Origin: Yponomeuta sedellus
Taxonomy: Eukaryota > Arthropoda > Insecta > Lepidoptera > Yponomeutidae
Assembly (NCBI GenBank): GCA_934045075.1
Contig: OW203740.1
Span: 18,179,878-18,243,877 of the forward strand
Length of the DNA stretch: 64,000 nucleotides
Direction of reading: 5' to 3'
Notes under the pieces: generated by a model
What the model was told of the DNA's origin: nothing
What the model saw: only the letters and a program-made list of their open reading frames with translations
Databases searched by the model: none
Part shown: piece by piece, positions 34,726-46,987 of the stretch
Numbering within the stretch: the first letter of the stretch is position 1
Layout of the letters: each line of letters opens with the position of its first letter
Program-made: the position numbers and the translations under genes

Positions 34726-37700
34726 TTAGCAAAACACTCTTTAGAGGCAGTTTATTTAATGCTTGGTATTAAATGCTTGCTTCTTATAAGATCTCCGTTA
34801 GGTAGGTACCTACATACTATTTTCATCAGGGTTTTGAGTGTTTTATAAATGAGACCGTTATAGTATTGTAGGAGGCGAGTAGCCTCGTGGCACTTTTGTT
34901 TAGTTAAGGTAGAATACTTAGAACACTTAAGGTGGAATATATAAGGAAATGCACAATAGTCTAGGTAATATACGAAGACAGACTACTGACAACAGAAACC
35001 TTTGACTTAACACCATGTCTCTCCACCTGTGCACCACTCTTACTACGTCAAAATAACATATCTATATTCCTAATCCTTACCTACGTACTTAAAAAAATAA
35101 ACAATCTCGACACGTCACTTTATTGAAATATACACTTTTTAAATCAAAATCTTTACACTACCAATTCAATCTGTTTCATTTCATGAAATTCAAGTAAAAT
35201 CAATCAAGATTGTCTACATTTTTATAAGTACCTACCTAAACAAATGGCCGCCATGAAATATCCGTTAACCTATCAGCTAAGTAATAAAACTATAACTAAT
35301 AAAATGAAACATTTAATGCGTCGAACTTCATTCCGTTCACCTTAGCGCTTGAATGAAATTAAGCTCTCGGAAAGAAGGCCTGTGCCCTACAGAGCTATGT
35401 TTAAAGGCTACAATGAAAAAAATAAAAAAGGACGAATTGAGAACCTTTTTGTTTTTTTTTTTGCAACAAAATTATCTTTTACTGTGACTATACACTTACA
35501 GTCGATGCCATATCAACTTTTACATGCCTACCTACGTGTCCTCTACTCAGTTATCTGCAATACAGCGACTTTGTATCTCAAACGTAAAGTTCAGGTTGCT
35601 GTCGTTGTACCTAAGTTGGGCAAGTCGAGTGACGTGCAAGAGAAATTCCATAAAGGCTTGCCTTTATGGAATTTCCCTTATTTAGATATTGGTTGATAGC
35701 CGAGTAAACAGAAAAGATAAGGTTCTTATCGATTGTTTTGTCAACCCTATTGCGTTGCGTGATGTAGGAAGGACGGCTCGTCAGTTGTGGCAATGTAAAG
35801 GGAACTTCCAAGGGCACCTGATAACCAACAGACAGACAAATTAAAACACTGCTACAAAATCACACTTAAAAAAACTTGTCCTAGATACCTATACGTGTAG
35901 TATAATTTTTTTGAAAAACTTTACACAAAACATTCCGTTTTCTTTGCGCAAATCATTTTCGGCTGCTAGCAGAAGCAATATACCTGAAAGAAAATGTAAA
36001 GATTGTTTTGTGTAATGTTTCATGAAAAACACGAGCAGGGCCCTTATTTACGTAACGTTCTGTGTGTTACGTTGTCCTTACTAGTATTACCCTTACCGAA
36101 ATTTCTAAATATCATGCATGAGATTGACAGCTGGAGTAGCTTAAAAAAAGTAATAATCGACGTCAATCAACCCAGTTAGAGTAAGTTCGTTAAATTAGAA
36201 TAAATATACTTATGTCATTAAGCTGTGTCGGTAGAAAGGTACCTATATTGAGTGCTGTTGCAGTTGCCAGAGAATTGTTTATTATGGGGATCAAACGTAG
36301 ATCTATCTACGGGATCAAATTATCATTATGGGGAGCAGCCCCCCCCATAATAATAATAATACTTTATTGCACAACCAGAAAAAAAGAATACAACCATGAT
36401 AATGTATTTGCCACTTCGGAGTATATTAAACTAGACTGGAAAACAGAGTCAAAAACGTAAAAGTTTGACTTTATTTTTTTTGAGCCTCACACAGACCAAA
36501 CAGTATCGAACAAATCGGCTCGATTGCCACATACATGGCCCTGCTTGCAGAATGTGGAGTGGGGAAATCGGCTTGTCGGGTGGCAGGACGACTCTGCGGC
36601 CCTGCCGCATGGCAACATTTCATTTTTTTAGTATACGGATTTTATTGTCCTAAAGGAAACTAGATACAAAATAAAACGAACCATATTTTTTTATTTTCTG
36701 AAACACGCACGTTTTCTTATATTTTTTACATTTTAAAGTTTAAAATATTTTTACCGGAAGTGACGAAACAACGAGGCTCACAATATGTTTTCTTTTGCCT
36801 AATATCCTAAAAAAAAATATAGTTACAAATGTCATTTTAGTATTGCCAGGGCCATGTTAAAAAACAGTTTCTGAATTTTTTTAACATAATGCAAATATGT
36901 TTTTCTTTTATACAATTAAATCAGCTTAGTTCAATTCATCATCCCTTACATGTAGTTGTTCCTTTTTTGTCAAATGTACTTTGTGTTGGCAAAGCCTTTA
37001 TCTGCGTTCGGAGTGTTTTTGCTGCCAGTTTGTTACTTTTGTAGCTACTTTTTCAAGGTTATTTATAATGGTATGTTAAGTATAAAGTATGGTAACCCTG
37101 ATATTATGTTGTGTGGTTTGCCTTGCGTAGGTAGGTTAGGTACCTAACGTAAACAAACTTTGTGTAGTGTTAAATTTATTTCTCTCTACTCAAATTCTAT
37201 CCTATACAAGAACAAGAAAGTCATTGGTAGGTATACAATGGACACTTCAGATTTAGAGGGATTCGTACGCGCTGACAGCCGAAATCTACCCAAGGTAGAT
37301 CTTTCAATGCTTTTGGAGTTCATGCATCATGCATGACGATGCAGCGAAAATAAGAGGTGCAACCGTGATGATGAAAACCATGATTTCAGTTTTATGAAAT
37401 AGGCCCCGGAGACCATCAGCAACTAAAAATAAAGGGGCGGGCACGTGAATAACAATGTACTACTTAAGAAATACGATAATTAATAATTAAAAATTATTCT
37501 TCGCCATCACTACATAAATTAAACACTTCTTCGTCCTCATTCTCATATGGCTCAGTTGAAGTAGACGTTTGAGTAAGTAAAAAATAGTGTTGGGCATATT
37601 TTTTTATCTTGTACTTAACGAAATCTTCAGGTTAAAACGTCGTCAGCAGCGTTATTATTGATACGGCAATTGCCGTAATATACGGTAATTCATGGATGTT

Positions 37701-38630
37701 TTTTGTAATATACGGTATACGGCAGGTTTTCGACTGCCGTATCATATAATACGGCAATTCAAGTCCAACATGCTCGTAACCTTAAAACAAAAAAATACTA
37801 CAAACGAAACGTAATAAATGTGTCCGATTTTCGGGATATCCCAAAGAAAATATTTCTGCAGACATAAATTGAACTAGATGTCTCATGCAATCTCTTTAAT
37901 ATGTCCTACTCTTAGCTAAACAAGCTATTCGAAATCAAGGCGGTTGCACAAAATTTCAGGTGTCAGGAGATAATTATGCTTATCAAAATGAAAAGCAAAG
38001 AAAAATATTCATTGCACAAGCAGTGTATTAGAAACATATAGGATGAAGAAATGATAGAAAGTTGAAAATATACTTATTATTTTTGTGTTTCAATCACTAA
38101 TTATTCAATTAAAAGATAACACGGCAGATCAGCGATTTTTTTTTATAAATACGGCAATTTGAAGGTTTAGATACGGCAACCCAGATTTTGACGATAATAA
38201 CACTGGTCGTCAGCTAAGTCGCTAAATTATTTTTGTCCTCAAAACTTCTTGTCGCTAAGGCTCTCGCAAAAGTCGTCATTTCTAGCAACTAAGTCGCTAA
38301 ATTGGCAACACTGATTTTTTTAGGTTAGATCGTAGATAGAGTACGTAGAGGGACTACTCTATCTACGATAGAGTAGAACGAGTTTTACTCCCTCTACGGG
38401 TTAGATCTTGAAATTGACTTTTTTTTTTTGACTTTCTTGAAATTCCCTGGGAGCCATGGTGTGACGTCATCAGCGTTTTTTTGTGTTTTTACCATTTTCT
38501 CGGAAATGAAACCACAGAAAAAACTGAAATAAATTTTTACGTGCTTTACAAAGCCAAATCTCGAAATGGTTTTCGAATTAGAGCTCCATACAATTTTTAA
38601 ATGTTGTCAATTAAAATATCGGGCCTGCAG
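34726..38630. other. intergenic, hairpins only
   Basis: No gene seen. It holds a perfect 16-bp hairpin (35642-35657 with 35660-35675), a 15-bp hairpin (38329-38343 with 38355-38369), a LINE-tail fragment near 36345-36400, and a diverged stretch (37650-38180) with scattered TACGGCAATT and inverse motifs that may be an old MITE. Confidence 0.4.
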
Positions 38631-38734
38631 GAACACACACAATACGATTTGGCAGTGACACTGCAAGCAGGCCCTGCAGATCGGGCTTTGAGTGGGCCGC
38701 TTTACGGAGCTGAAACGTTGACACTGACGGCAGG
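38631..38734 (+). CDS. candidate single exon, fibronectin-III-like
   Basis: Bounded by acceptor GGCCTGCAG and donor GTAAGT, open throughout in one frame: HTQYDLAVTLQAG then SGPLYGAETLTLT. The pattern (Tyr in a QYDLAV strand, then SGPLYG and a Thr-rich final strand) is that of the C-terminal half of a fibronectin type III domain in receptor or adhesion proteins. Coding-like composition stands out from the AT-rich surroundings. No neighbouring exon of the same gene was found, so it is either part of a long-intron gene extending outside the window or a relic exon. Gene not identified. Confidence 0.45.
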
Positions 38735-39188
38735 AGTAAGTAATCCATCGATTCGGCAACGCTCGGAGTCTTATTCTTTTTTGCTTCTTGCCCAGCGAAA
38801 CATATCTTCAACGACGTTGTTGAGGTACATCGTTATATTGCAAAATCCATTAACCCACAGACTAATATTACTATTTTATTTCACCTTCTATTCGGGTGCG
38901 CAATGTACAATATCGTGTTGGTTGTCATATTAAACTTTCAACGCAACCTGGCGCCAATTGTATGATTTTAATAATAAAAATAAAACTTCATAATGGTAAG
39001 AATACACCAGAAATACTTCCATGTTTGGGATGTCCTTGTCACTAGACAATGCCATACCCTGTGCTATACCATAGCACATGGTATCCTAACTTGGGGTCAG
39101 TACAGTCAACAGCGCGTCAACCTTTATACCAGTGCACTCAAATCACTTACCTACGTTATGGACGAGTTTGCAACTAAAATGTAAACAT

Positions 39189-39575
39189 CCCCGTTTTCTC
39201 GTGGTCCTACTGATTTGTCCAACTAGTAGGACCACGAGGGAGACTTATTTTTGTCTGTCCTAGTATGTACTTTAGTAGCTGTTGTCAATTATAATTAAAA
39301 AGTCAAAACCACTTTGCTAAATTGTGCCTTAATAAACGCCTGATCCTATATACACTATGTTGTCAATTATTTAAACCACTCTTTAAATAAAAATATTCAA
39401 AATTAGGTTCCTCTTGTTTTATTTGCATCCCTCTTATGTTTATTTTTAGTGTAAACAACCATGGCGAATCAGAACCATTGAATATACAAGCGGTTTAAAT
39501 AATTGACAACATCTACTAAGGCATATAGTAGGTCAGACTAGTAGCACACATCAGTAGGACCACGAGAAAACGGGG
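39189..39575. mobile_element. MITE with another MITE nested inside
   Basis: Outer inverted ends of 25 bp start CCCCGTTTTCTCGTGG (39189-39213, 39551-39575). The left end is also echoed at 39222-39240. Inner inverted ends TGTTGTCAATTATTTAAACC lie at about 39358-39377 and 39490-39510. Confidence 0.65.
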
Positions 39576-39619
39576 GTAAAGATAGAGGTACTCTCGACTG
39601 TACAAGTGATCGTGAATAA

Positions 39620-39800
39620 CGACGACCTCTGGCGTAGCGGTATAGCGTCTGCCTACCATGCAAGAGGTCCAGGGTTTGAATCCCGGCTGGGGAAAAAAAG
39701 CCCGGGTCTTGGATGTTTACATGTTTCTGATGTCTTTGTTTCTGGTTCCCACAACACAGGGTATCCTAGTGCCAGAAGTAATGTATGTGCTTGTATGTAA
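39620..39800 (+). mobile_element. tRNA-derived SINE (Gly-like head)
   Basis: Starts GACGACCTCTGGCGTAGCGG, has GGTTTGAATCCCGGC and a body with GGTTCCCACAACACAGGG. Same family as 19806-19978. Confidence 0.75.
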
Positions 39801-40202
39801 AAAAAACGTATTAGAGTTAAGTATTTTAAAGCGTCACAAAAAAGAGTTATACGCGACGAAGGAACGACTGTTAACGCTCATCGCAGAAAATATGCCGACG
39901 TAATGGCCGAATGCCACATTAATCGTGGGATTCCACAAAGAAGCGACTCTTCAATGAAGATATGTTTATGATGCCAACAATCCCGTGCGATTTTCGCTTG
40001 CCAACAGCGAAAAAACTTTCCCACGAAAATCGCCCACGCGCGAAGTTCGGGGAATACACTTTGCAGCAGGTGTTAAAAAAACTATCTTTACGACTGGTTT
40101 TTTTAATATTCACATAGTTATACTTTATTCAAAAATTGTAGAAATTAACGAGTGCGGTTTTGCTCAGACTCTTTGTCTGTGTTGGTTAAGCGGTTGAGAG
40201 CA

Positions 40203-40435
40203 GTGGTAGCCTGGTAGCGCAGCGGCAGAACATCTCTTGTCAATCGTGACGCCGTGGGTTCGAAGCCCGGCATGTACTCTGTATTTTAAGTTATGTACAT
40301 TATAGTAGCAATACCACTCGCTAAGCGTGAAGTAAAACATCGTGAGGAAACCTTAGTGTCTGAAGTGTTAACATACCTCAGCGCTTGCTATGTACCTACA
40401 TTGGCCCAACTATGAGGCTAAGGCTTTCTTGTCTC
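40203..40435 (+). mobile_element. tRNA-derived SINE, another family
   Basis: Head GGTAGCCTGGTAGCGCAGCG with GGGTTCGAAGCCCGGC, followed by a body containing AAAACATCGTGAGGAAACC and CCTCAGCGCTTGC. The body motif also occurs at 44220-44360 and 47815-47920. Confidence 0.65.
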
Positions 40436-40437
40436 CG

Positions 40438-40749
40438 TCTTTGGTTGCCTGGAAGAAATTGCTTTTAGTACTAAGGCCGCCATTTGTACTGCATTTTTTA
40501 TATACTTTCTGTTACTGTAATTTCTGTGTACAATAAAGAATATTCTATCTATCTAAGTGCGGAAAGCTACAGTAAGCACCGACAGTATCTTATCTTTGGT
40601 TGCCTGGAAGAAATTGCTTTTAGTACTAAGGCCGCCATTTGTACTGCATTTTTTATATACTTTCTGTTACTGTAATTTCTGTGTACAATAAAGAATATTC
40701 TATCTATCTATATAAGTGCGGAAAGCTACAGTAAGCACCGACAGTATCA
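40438..40749 (+). repeat. tandemly duplicated LINE 3' tail
   Basis: A ~155-bp unit (GGTTGCCTGGAAGAAATTGC ... GTACAATAAAGAATATTC, TCTA repeats, GCACCGACAGTATC) occurs twice in tandem with almost no difference. The tail is of the lepidopteran LINE type with AATAAA near the end. Confidence 0.75.
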
Positions 40750-41295
40750 GTTATTCAAATGAGTATATAACCCTTAATCCCCAATCCCGCGTTACGTAAT
40801 TAAATAGAAGCCATAAAGTGATAACGGGCGTAAAGCGAGTATTTTATTTAATTGGCCTAACAGCTGGAGTCGAGCCAGCAGTGACACACGCCCAAGAGTC
40901 ATCCTCCTGGCGCAGGGACAGTACTTCCGAATGCTCCCACGCTTCTGCGAGTAACAGCCAACGGCTCCCGCTGGTAGAGTATCAGCGACCAACAATCCTT
41001 CTTTCAGTTAAATACTATAGTACGTGTGACTGGGGTGTTCCAGTTACAGTCGGGCGATACTACACGTGTCCAAACATCGTGAATAAATATTAGATTGACT
41101 GCAAGCTGAGGGCGTGAACCAAATTAGGCCGAAGAAATCCTTCTATTTCGTGTTACTTTCTCATTCATTGGTTAGTTGAATGTCACATGGTGCTGAAGAT
41201 TGTAGTTCTAGCTTTGGGAAATGTTGAAAAGGTGAATTGGTTAGACTAAAATCTCTGACACTGGATTGGTCAAGCAAAAAAACTCTCTTATTTTG

Positions 41296-41569
41296 AAAAC
41301 CTATTTAGAGGCTAAAAATTTCACCCATGCCGGGATTTAAACCCGCAACCTCTGGCTATCCGTGCCAGCGCTCTACCAATTGAGCCAATGGGCGACGGAC
41401 GGAATGATGCCGGTGAGTCGCCCATTGGCTCAATTGGTAGAGCGCTGGCACGGATAGCCAGAGGTTGCGGGTTCGAATCCCGGCATGGGTGAAATTTTTA
41501 GCCTCTAAATAGGTTTTTAAATTTGTCCTTAGCACGGGTTAATGCATTAAAAATTAAAATAGTATAATC
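41296..41569. repeat. S1 tRNA-like repeat as a head-to-head palindrome
   Basis: 41296-41396 and 41417-41517 are inverted copies of the S1 tRNA-like core separated by about 20 bp. The right copy continues to the CACGGGTTAATGC end. Confidence 0.8.
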
Positions 41570-41577
41570 ATGGGGGT

Positions 41578-41875
41578 ACAGTGATATCGTTCCGATGTAA
41601 AACCTAACTGCAAAGTAGGTAGTCGGGGCTGTAAGTGATGCAATTTGCTTAAGCCAGATGTCGCTGCCTGTACGTAATACACAGAATAGTGTAAAGAGGT
41701 TCGAAATTTCACTGATGGCGTGAGTCGCCCATTGGTTCAATTGGTAGAGCGCTGGCACGGATAGCCAGAGGTTGCGGGTTCGAATCCCGGCATAGGTGAA
41801 ATTTTCAGCCTCTAAATAGGTTTTTAAATTTGTCCTTAGCACGGGTTAGTGCATGAAAAATAAAAATAGTATAAT
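41578..41875 (+). mobile_element. S1 tRNA-like repeat, full unit
   Basis: Same unit as 27474-27755, from GTGATATCGTTCCGATG to GCACGGGTTAGTGC. Confidence 0.75.
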
Positions 41876-43494
41876 CTCTTATTCTGCCTGTAATCTAGGT
41901 TTTATAATTCATAATTCAGTGTATGCGTAGCCAAATTTTCATGCTTGTTAATCTGTGGGTTAATCGACTTTGCAATATTGTAACATCGCATGTAGTTCTG
42001 TGCAGTATGGCCCAGGGGATCTACGAGTACTTATTATGAGTATCCACTGGATTGAGTGACGTCGATGTAAGCTTTTTTAAGCTACTCCAGCTGTCAGTTG
42101 CATTCATATTTTGACACTTTAGAACAAGCACGTTTGAAAGGTTATGGACAACCATAGACAGCTCATCATTACATCATAGGGGGCTGATATACTTTATAAT
42201 AACTGCCTAACAAACGCTCTAACGAAAAAAATTAAAAATGAAATGAATAGAGTGAACCAGTTTAAAATTTGAGGGTAAGTAAATCAATCGTAATCTTACA
42301 TTATCACTGCGTACCAGCTTTACTCTTTGCATAATATTAAGGTCAAGATACTGCCTTGAGACAACTTGCTGTAATATTTTATCAATATGCCACTACGGCT
42401 CTTCAGATGATTCCCAATAAGTTGTTAATCTGCATTAGGTACCTACCAATTTAGGTGGTGAGGTGACTGCATACATTGTGGTTGCTAAGGAAAGCATTTC
42501 GTACCAACTTCATGAAAAAAGCGAATAAGGTCAATAGGAGGTCGCAGGTTCGAGGTCAAAGAATGTCAAATGTCTTTCTCTATCTATAATGTTCAGTCGC
42601 CCCGAAGAAAAGGCTTGCCAATAAATCCTTGAATGATCTAAATAGATACGTGCTTACACCACATTCTGGTGAATGAGCCGATAACAACATAAAAGATTTC
42701 CTAGTAAAACATTGCGCAACGAAAGCACACATGTGCTACAACTTGACAATATTACGTATTCACTCGCCAATGAACTTTGCCATAGAGAACTAAGCCTTAT
42801 GTCTTTACAATAAGCAACACGTGCGCATAAAAAAAGAATGTTGCGTGTGCAAGGTTGGATTTGCACACGAGGTACACTGGGAGTGGTGCCAGTGGTTCTT
42901 GAAACTGTACTCAAGGAGACAACATGGCAAATTAATAAACGTGACGAAATATTGTGCTCCGTGGTGAAAGAAAGTCTAGAAAAATATGACTTGACTGAAA
43001 AATCTTTTAGGATGCCATTAGACATAACGTAAAAAAAGAATATTTATTTTTCGCTTTTGTGCCTAATGGCTGCACTGCACGTGCACACTGCACAGTGAGT
43101 GCCAGTACCTGGTATACGTCGAGAGTTTGTGTTTTACCACAACTTTTGTTCTACGTACGACTTTTTTCTCCGAATAGTGTTTTCAAATATTAACATTTAT
43201 CTTATTATTAGTAGTTCTAAGTACTACTTTTTATTAAGATAATTACTTAGTAGAGTGATTGTCTTTTCCTATTATTCATAAACAAAGTTATTTATTAGTA
43301 ATTGCTTACTGTGTGGAATGCGCTGCTATGCTAAATAAGTTCGGATCGGCCATAGAGACCAACTCTTTATTTTTTTTTATTTAAATCTAGTAAGTACCTA
43401 CTAATAATGTTCTAAGTTAGTACCTGCTCGTAATTTCTTTGAAATAAATCATTTTCTTATTCTTACCTACAGTCGGTTACCTTTCAGAATATAT
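41876..43494. other. intergenic, no supported gene
   Basis: One 64-codon open frame at 42838-43032 (+) shows no recognisable domain. Otherwise nothing found. Confidence 0.35.
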
Positions 43495-43932
43495 TTACCT
43501 CGGGCTCTAGAGTAGGCTTCGGTTTTCGCCGAAAGCACACGAGTGTAATACAATTTTCTACTACTTCCTGCTGTGTATATTAATTGATTAACATACGAAA
43601 TTAAATGTCACATTAGGTCCGATATTTCTATTACACGAATATATCCGAATCCATCCGATAGAAGCCGAGGATATTCTAAAAGCTAATAGGCTGTAAGTAC
43701 CTACTTACTTTTTCAGTGATCAAATGTGTCTACTTACACATGTGAACACTGAAAAAGTAAGTAGTAGGTACGTTGCATCGAAGCCACGAATAGCAAATGA
43801 GCAGTTTTCCCCCCATTATATCACAGACGGCCCAATGTCACGAGTGGCGTGAGTCTCCGTAATATCGGAGGCGGGCCGCCTTGGCCTTCTTTCGCCCCAC
43901 GCCGGCCCTCAGGGAGCACGCTCGGACCTTCG

Positions 43933-44130
43933 TCATACGTTTTGCACGTCGTACTTGTGATGCGCTTTGATGAGGCGTGGGTCACACAGGAAAAGATGTG
44001 AGACGCTTTGTATTATAGTGTCACAGTCCCTGGTCTGTGGCTTTATGTAAAGCGTCGCATCTTTTCTGCGCCCCACGTCCTTCTTGAGTGGTCCACGCTG
44101 ACAGTATTGTGTAAAACCAACAATTCTCAT
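43933..44130 (-). other. 65-codon open frame over a fold-back segment
   Basis: No known domain. The DNA forms a hairpin pairing AAAAGATGTGAGACGCTTT with AAAGCGTCGCATCTTTT, so the open frame is probably a by-product of a structured repeat. Confidence 0.2.
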
Positions 44131-44869
44131 TTTATAACACCACTTTTTTTAAACTCCTCAAACGCAGTTTGAATAGTTTGCGGTAAAGGGGAAAACTTCA
44201 CCATTAATGTGAACTCGCTAATATCGCATCGTGAGAAAACCTGAGGTGTTCAAATACCTCAGCGGTTGAAATTGCCAATTAGCGGTGAGCATGCGTTGCA
44301 ATTAAGCCTCTCTCTCACGAGTACTCTCTCCCTAAGAGAAGGATTTCGCCCTGCAATGGGACGTGCCTACTTTAACTACATTTGAGGAGTGTTTTAAGAA
44401 ATCGTGTCTTTATAAGGCTCCCTCCTTGTAATTGATAGACCGATTGTCAAAAAGAACCTTTGTTTGATCTAAGAATATAAAGACAGGCGAAGTGTTGCCG
44501 AATAATTATAGAGCCGGTCGATACTGTAAAAGATTCAACATAGACCATTCCCCAACATTGATTATTACCAGAAGAAACAGAACATCTGGAAGCAATAACT
44601 TGTGTCGACCGGGCTTTAGCCAATGTCTACTTTATTTGTATTATTTTCATCTCCAGTCGCGTAGCGATATAGAGCTAAGAAAAGTATCGAGCAAATTCTG
44701 ATTCTCAGTGAAAACCTGTTAGAAAACCAACACCGCTATTGGCTCTGAATCTAGTTCATCTCAATTTTGTAAATATGCCTGTCTTGCAATAAGCTGTTGG
44801 TTTTCAAAAAAACAATAAGATCAATATATAACCCACCCTCTGTTACGGCGCGCTGTAGCAGTTACATTA

Positions 44870-45092
44870 TTAACTAATAATCTCATAAGTTTCGTAACCT
44901 ACTTTGCAGTTAGGTTTTTACATCGGAATGATTATTGCTGTACCCACAAGATTATATATTTTTTTATGCTCTAACCCGCACTAAGGACAATTTTAAAAAC
45001 CTATTTAAACGAGTCCCGGCATGGGTGGAATGTTTAGCCTTTTAATAGGTTTTTAAAATTGTCCTTAGAACGGTTTAGTGCATTAAAATAAA
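44870..45092. mobile_element. decayed S1 repeat
   Basis: Holds inverted-end relics (AACCCGCACTAAGGACAATT, TTAATAGGTTTTTAAAATTG) and a remnant GAGTCCCGGCATGGGTG of the tRNA-like core. Confidence 0.6.
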
Positions 45093-45474
45093 TAGAATAT
45101 AATCAACTATAGGAAGGCCAATGAGACGAGATAAATAATGTAAACAAACGGACCGTTACTGAGTTGCATTGCAATAGTGAGTGATTCTCTGTCCTTGTCA
45201 CACGTATATGCGGTAACGGCGTCATTTAATCGACGACAGCTGTCGTTGCGTACTTCGTGGTACAGGAAAACTTTCAGTACGGCAATTGTCAACATTTGGT
45301 GTCATCCGCCATTTTGTGAACTATAATAGTTCATTCCTGTTTAGATTGCGTTCGAAGTGATACGTATTTTTTCATTTCCGTATTTACTAAGTTTATTGTG
45401 TTTATTAATCCGTTACTGTTAGTTTTCTTGTTGATTTTTGCTGTTATTGTAATTAGTGGTTGGTTTTAATTATG

Positions 45475-45523
45475 GAATCACAGCCTGGCAGCTCTAGACA
45501 GCCTAGGACTCTTATGGTGAATC
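45475..45523 (+). other. possible first exon (ATG-initiated short frame)
   Basis: After a T-rich leader, ATGGAATCACAGCC opens a short frame (MESQPGSSRQPRTLM) ending at a GTGAAT that could be a donor. There is no supporting second exon. Confidence 0.2.
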
Positions 45524-45794
45524 ATGTTTGACTAATACAGACGTCAGCGATTAAAATAGGGAATCCGAAATTTGTATAACTATAATTTATTGAAATAAAA
45601 ATCATTGCCCTTCCTTCCTTCATTCTTTTTTACTAAGTAATTAGGAAAAGTCGGAACAGATTGAATAATCCGCCTCTAGGAGTGTTTTAGTGGAATCGTG
45701 CTTTATAAATAAGGCCATTAGACTTTCGTTTATGGTGTCTACTAAAATATTAGTGCACCACTAAGATATAGGTAGGTATAGTCTGTTAGCTTAA

Positions 45795-45982
45795 AGGCTA
45801 AGCGCGCACGGGTTACTTTTGTCACCGTGACTGTTTCGTCACTCCGTAGATATGTATGGAGATGCGCGAAATGTCACCCAGTTGTCACGTCGTAACATAC
45901 ACGATCTCCATACATATCCACGGTCTTGATAAGAGTGGCGAAACAGTCACGGTGACAAAAGTAACCGTGCGCGCTTAGCCTT
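45795..45982. mobile_element. MITE with ~45-bp inverted ends
   Basis: Ends GGCTAAGCGCGCACGG and inverse, extending through GTCACCGTGACTGTTTCG. The centre also mirrors ATATGTATGGAGAT. Confidence 0.75.
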
Positions 45983-46097
45983 AGAATGTACATACCTCGG
46001 CTGAGCAATAAAAATTAACCGATTATATTTCAATAAGGTAAGTTTTTTTTTGTATTGTTATTGATAAAATTACATAACTTTTTAAAATAGTGCTGTG

Positions 46098-46265
46098 TGG
46101 TGTCGGCCTAGAGAATAGCATCAACCCAATTCTTCCTGCGGGTGTCGTAAAAGGCGACTAAGGGACACAAACCGGAGGGTGAGCAGCGCCCCCTGCAGTA
46201 CAATTCCACCGAACTGCGATTCCCAACCCGCATCCCAACCAGCACAACGTGGCGCTCTTTTAGTA
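46098..46265 (+). repeat. LINE-end repeat, 5' part
   Basis: GTGTCGGCCTAGAGAATAGC, GTCGTAAAAGGCGACTAAGG and CCCCCTGCAGTACAATTCC, as at 61282-61545, but truncated on the right. Confidence 0.75.
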
Positions 46266-46868
46266 TAACCGGAAGACGTTAAAATAGTGAAGAAAAGTTT
46301 TATACAGAGCTGGAAGTAGTAGGTATCTATCACACTCGTGTGCTTTCGGCGAAAACCGAAGCCTACTCTAGAGCTCGAGGTGTGTTCTAGAAGCTAACAG
46401 ACTATAATATCATTGGCATTTTTGTGTTTTTTCCTACCTACATTGGAATGACGCATACTCATAATAACGATAATGGAACCTAATTAGTACCTAATACTGT
46501 TATAAAATTTACCCTACACTACTATTTTTCCAGCACTTCTAGTATATTCTTAGCTCTAACAAATTATCGTAGTCATACTACTACACAACTTGGTAGGTAA
46601 GTTCTAAATCAGGCGTTACTAAGGCCAGTTTAGTTCCCTTTTTACACGCAATAAATCTTGAGGCGCCACCGTCGTAGTGACTCAGGCGCACGGATGAAGA
46701 CACTTTCAGTCTTAATTCTATTTTCAGGCCACAAAAACAACACGATCTTTGTAACTAGACCTTCTAATAGATTTCAGTTCGGCGTACTGTGACTCAGGGT
46801 ATACCCTGCATAAAAGACTAAAAGAAGTTGAAACTTATAGGTTAAGGAACTCTTACATAGTTATATAT

Positions 46869-46987
46869 TAAAACGGGTCTAAACGCGATTATTTATTATT
46901 TCCCGACGTTGCCGAACGTAACTAGCGTTGCCGAACTGTAACGCTAGTTACGTTTTACCTAATAAATAATCGCGATTAGACCCGTTT
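46869..46987. mobile_element. short hairpin MITE
   Basis: Inverted arms share AAACGGGTCTAA and CGCGATTATTTATTA. An inner hairpin has CGTAACTAGCG and CGCTAGTTACG. Confidence 0.7.

Larger units (their letters stand above)
43495..46385. repeat. inverted arms about 2.7 kb apart
   Basis: 43495-43585 and about 46290-46385 are inverted copies sharing GTAGGCTTCGGTTTTCGCCG and AAAGCACACGAGTGT. They may be ends of one element or two copies of a repeat. Between them lie a 24-bp hairpin with GTACCTACTTACTTTTTCAG (43697-43770), a structured GC-richer segment (43974-44092) and the repeats below. Confidence 0.5.

Noticed and set aside
35349..35696. 115-codon open frame
   Set aside because: Phe/Leu-rich with no domain, and it runs through a perfect DNA hairpin at 35642-35675.
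36300..36345. Short inverted and poly-C segment as a regulatory element
   Set aside because: Too short and simple. It adjoins a LINE tail.
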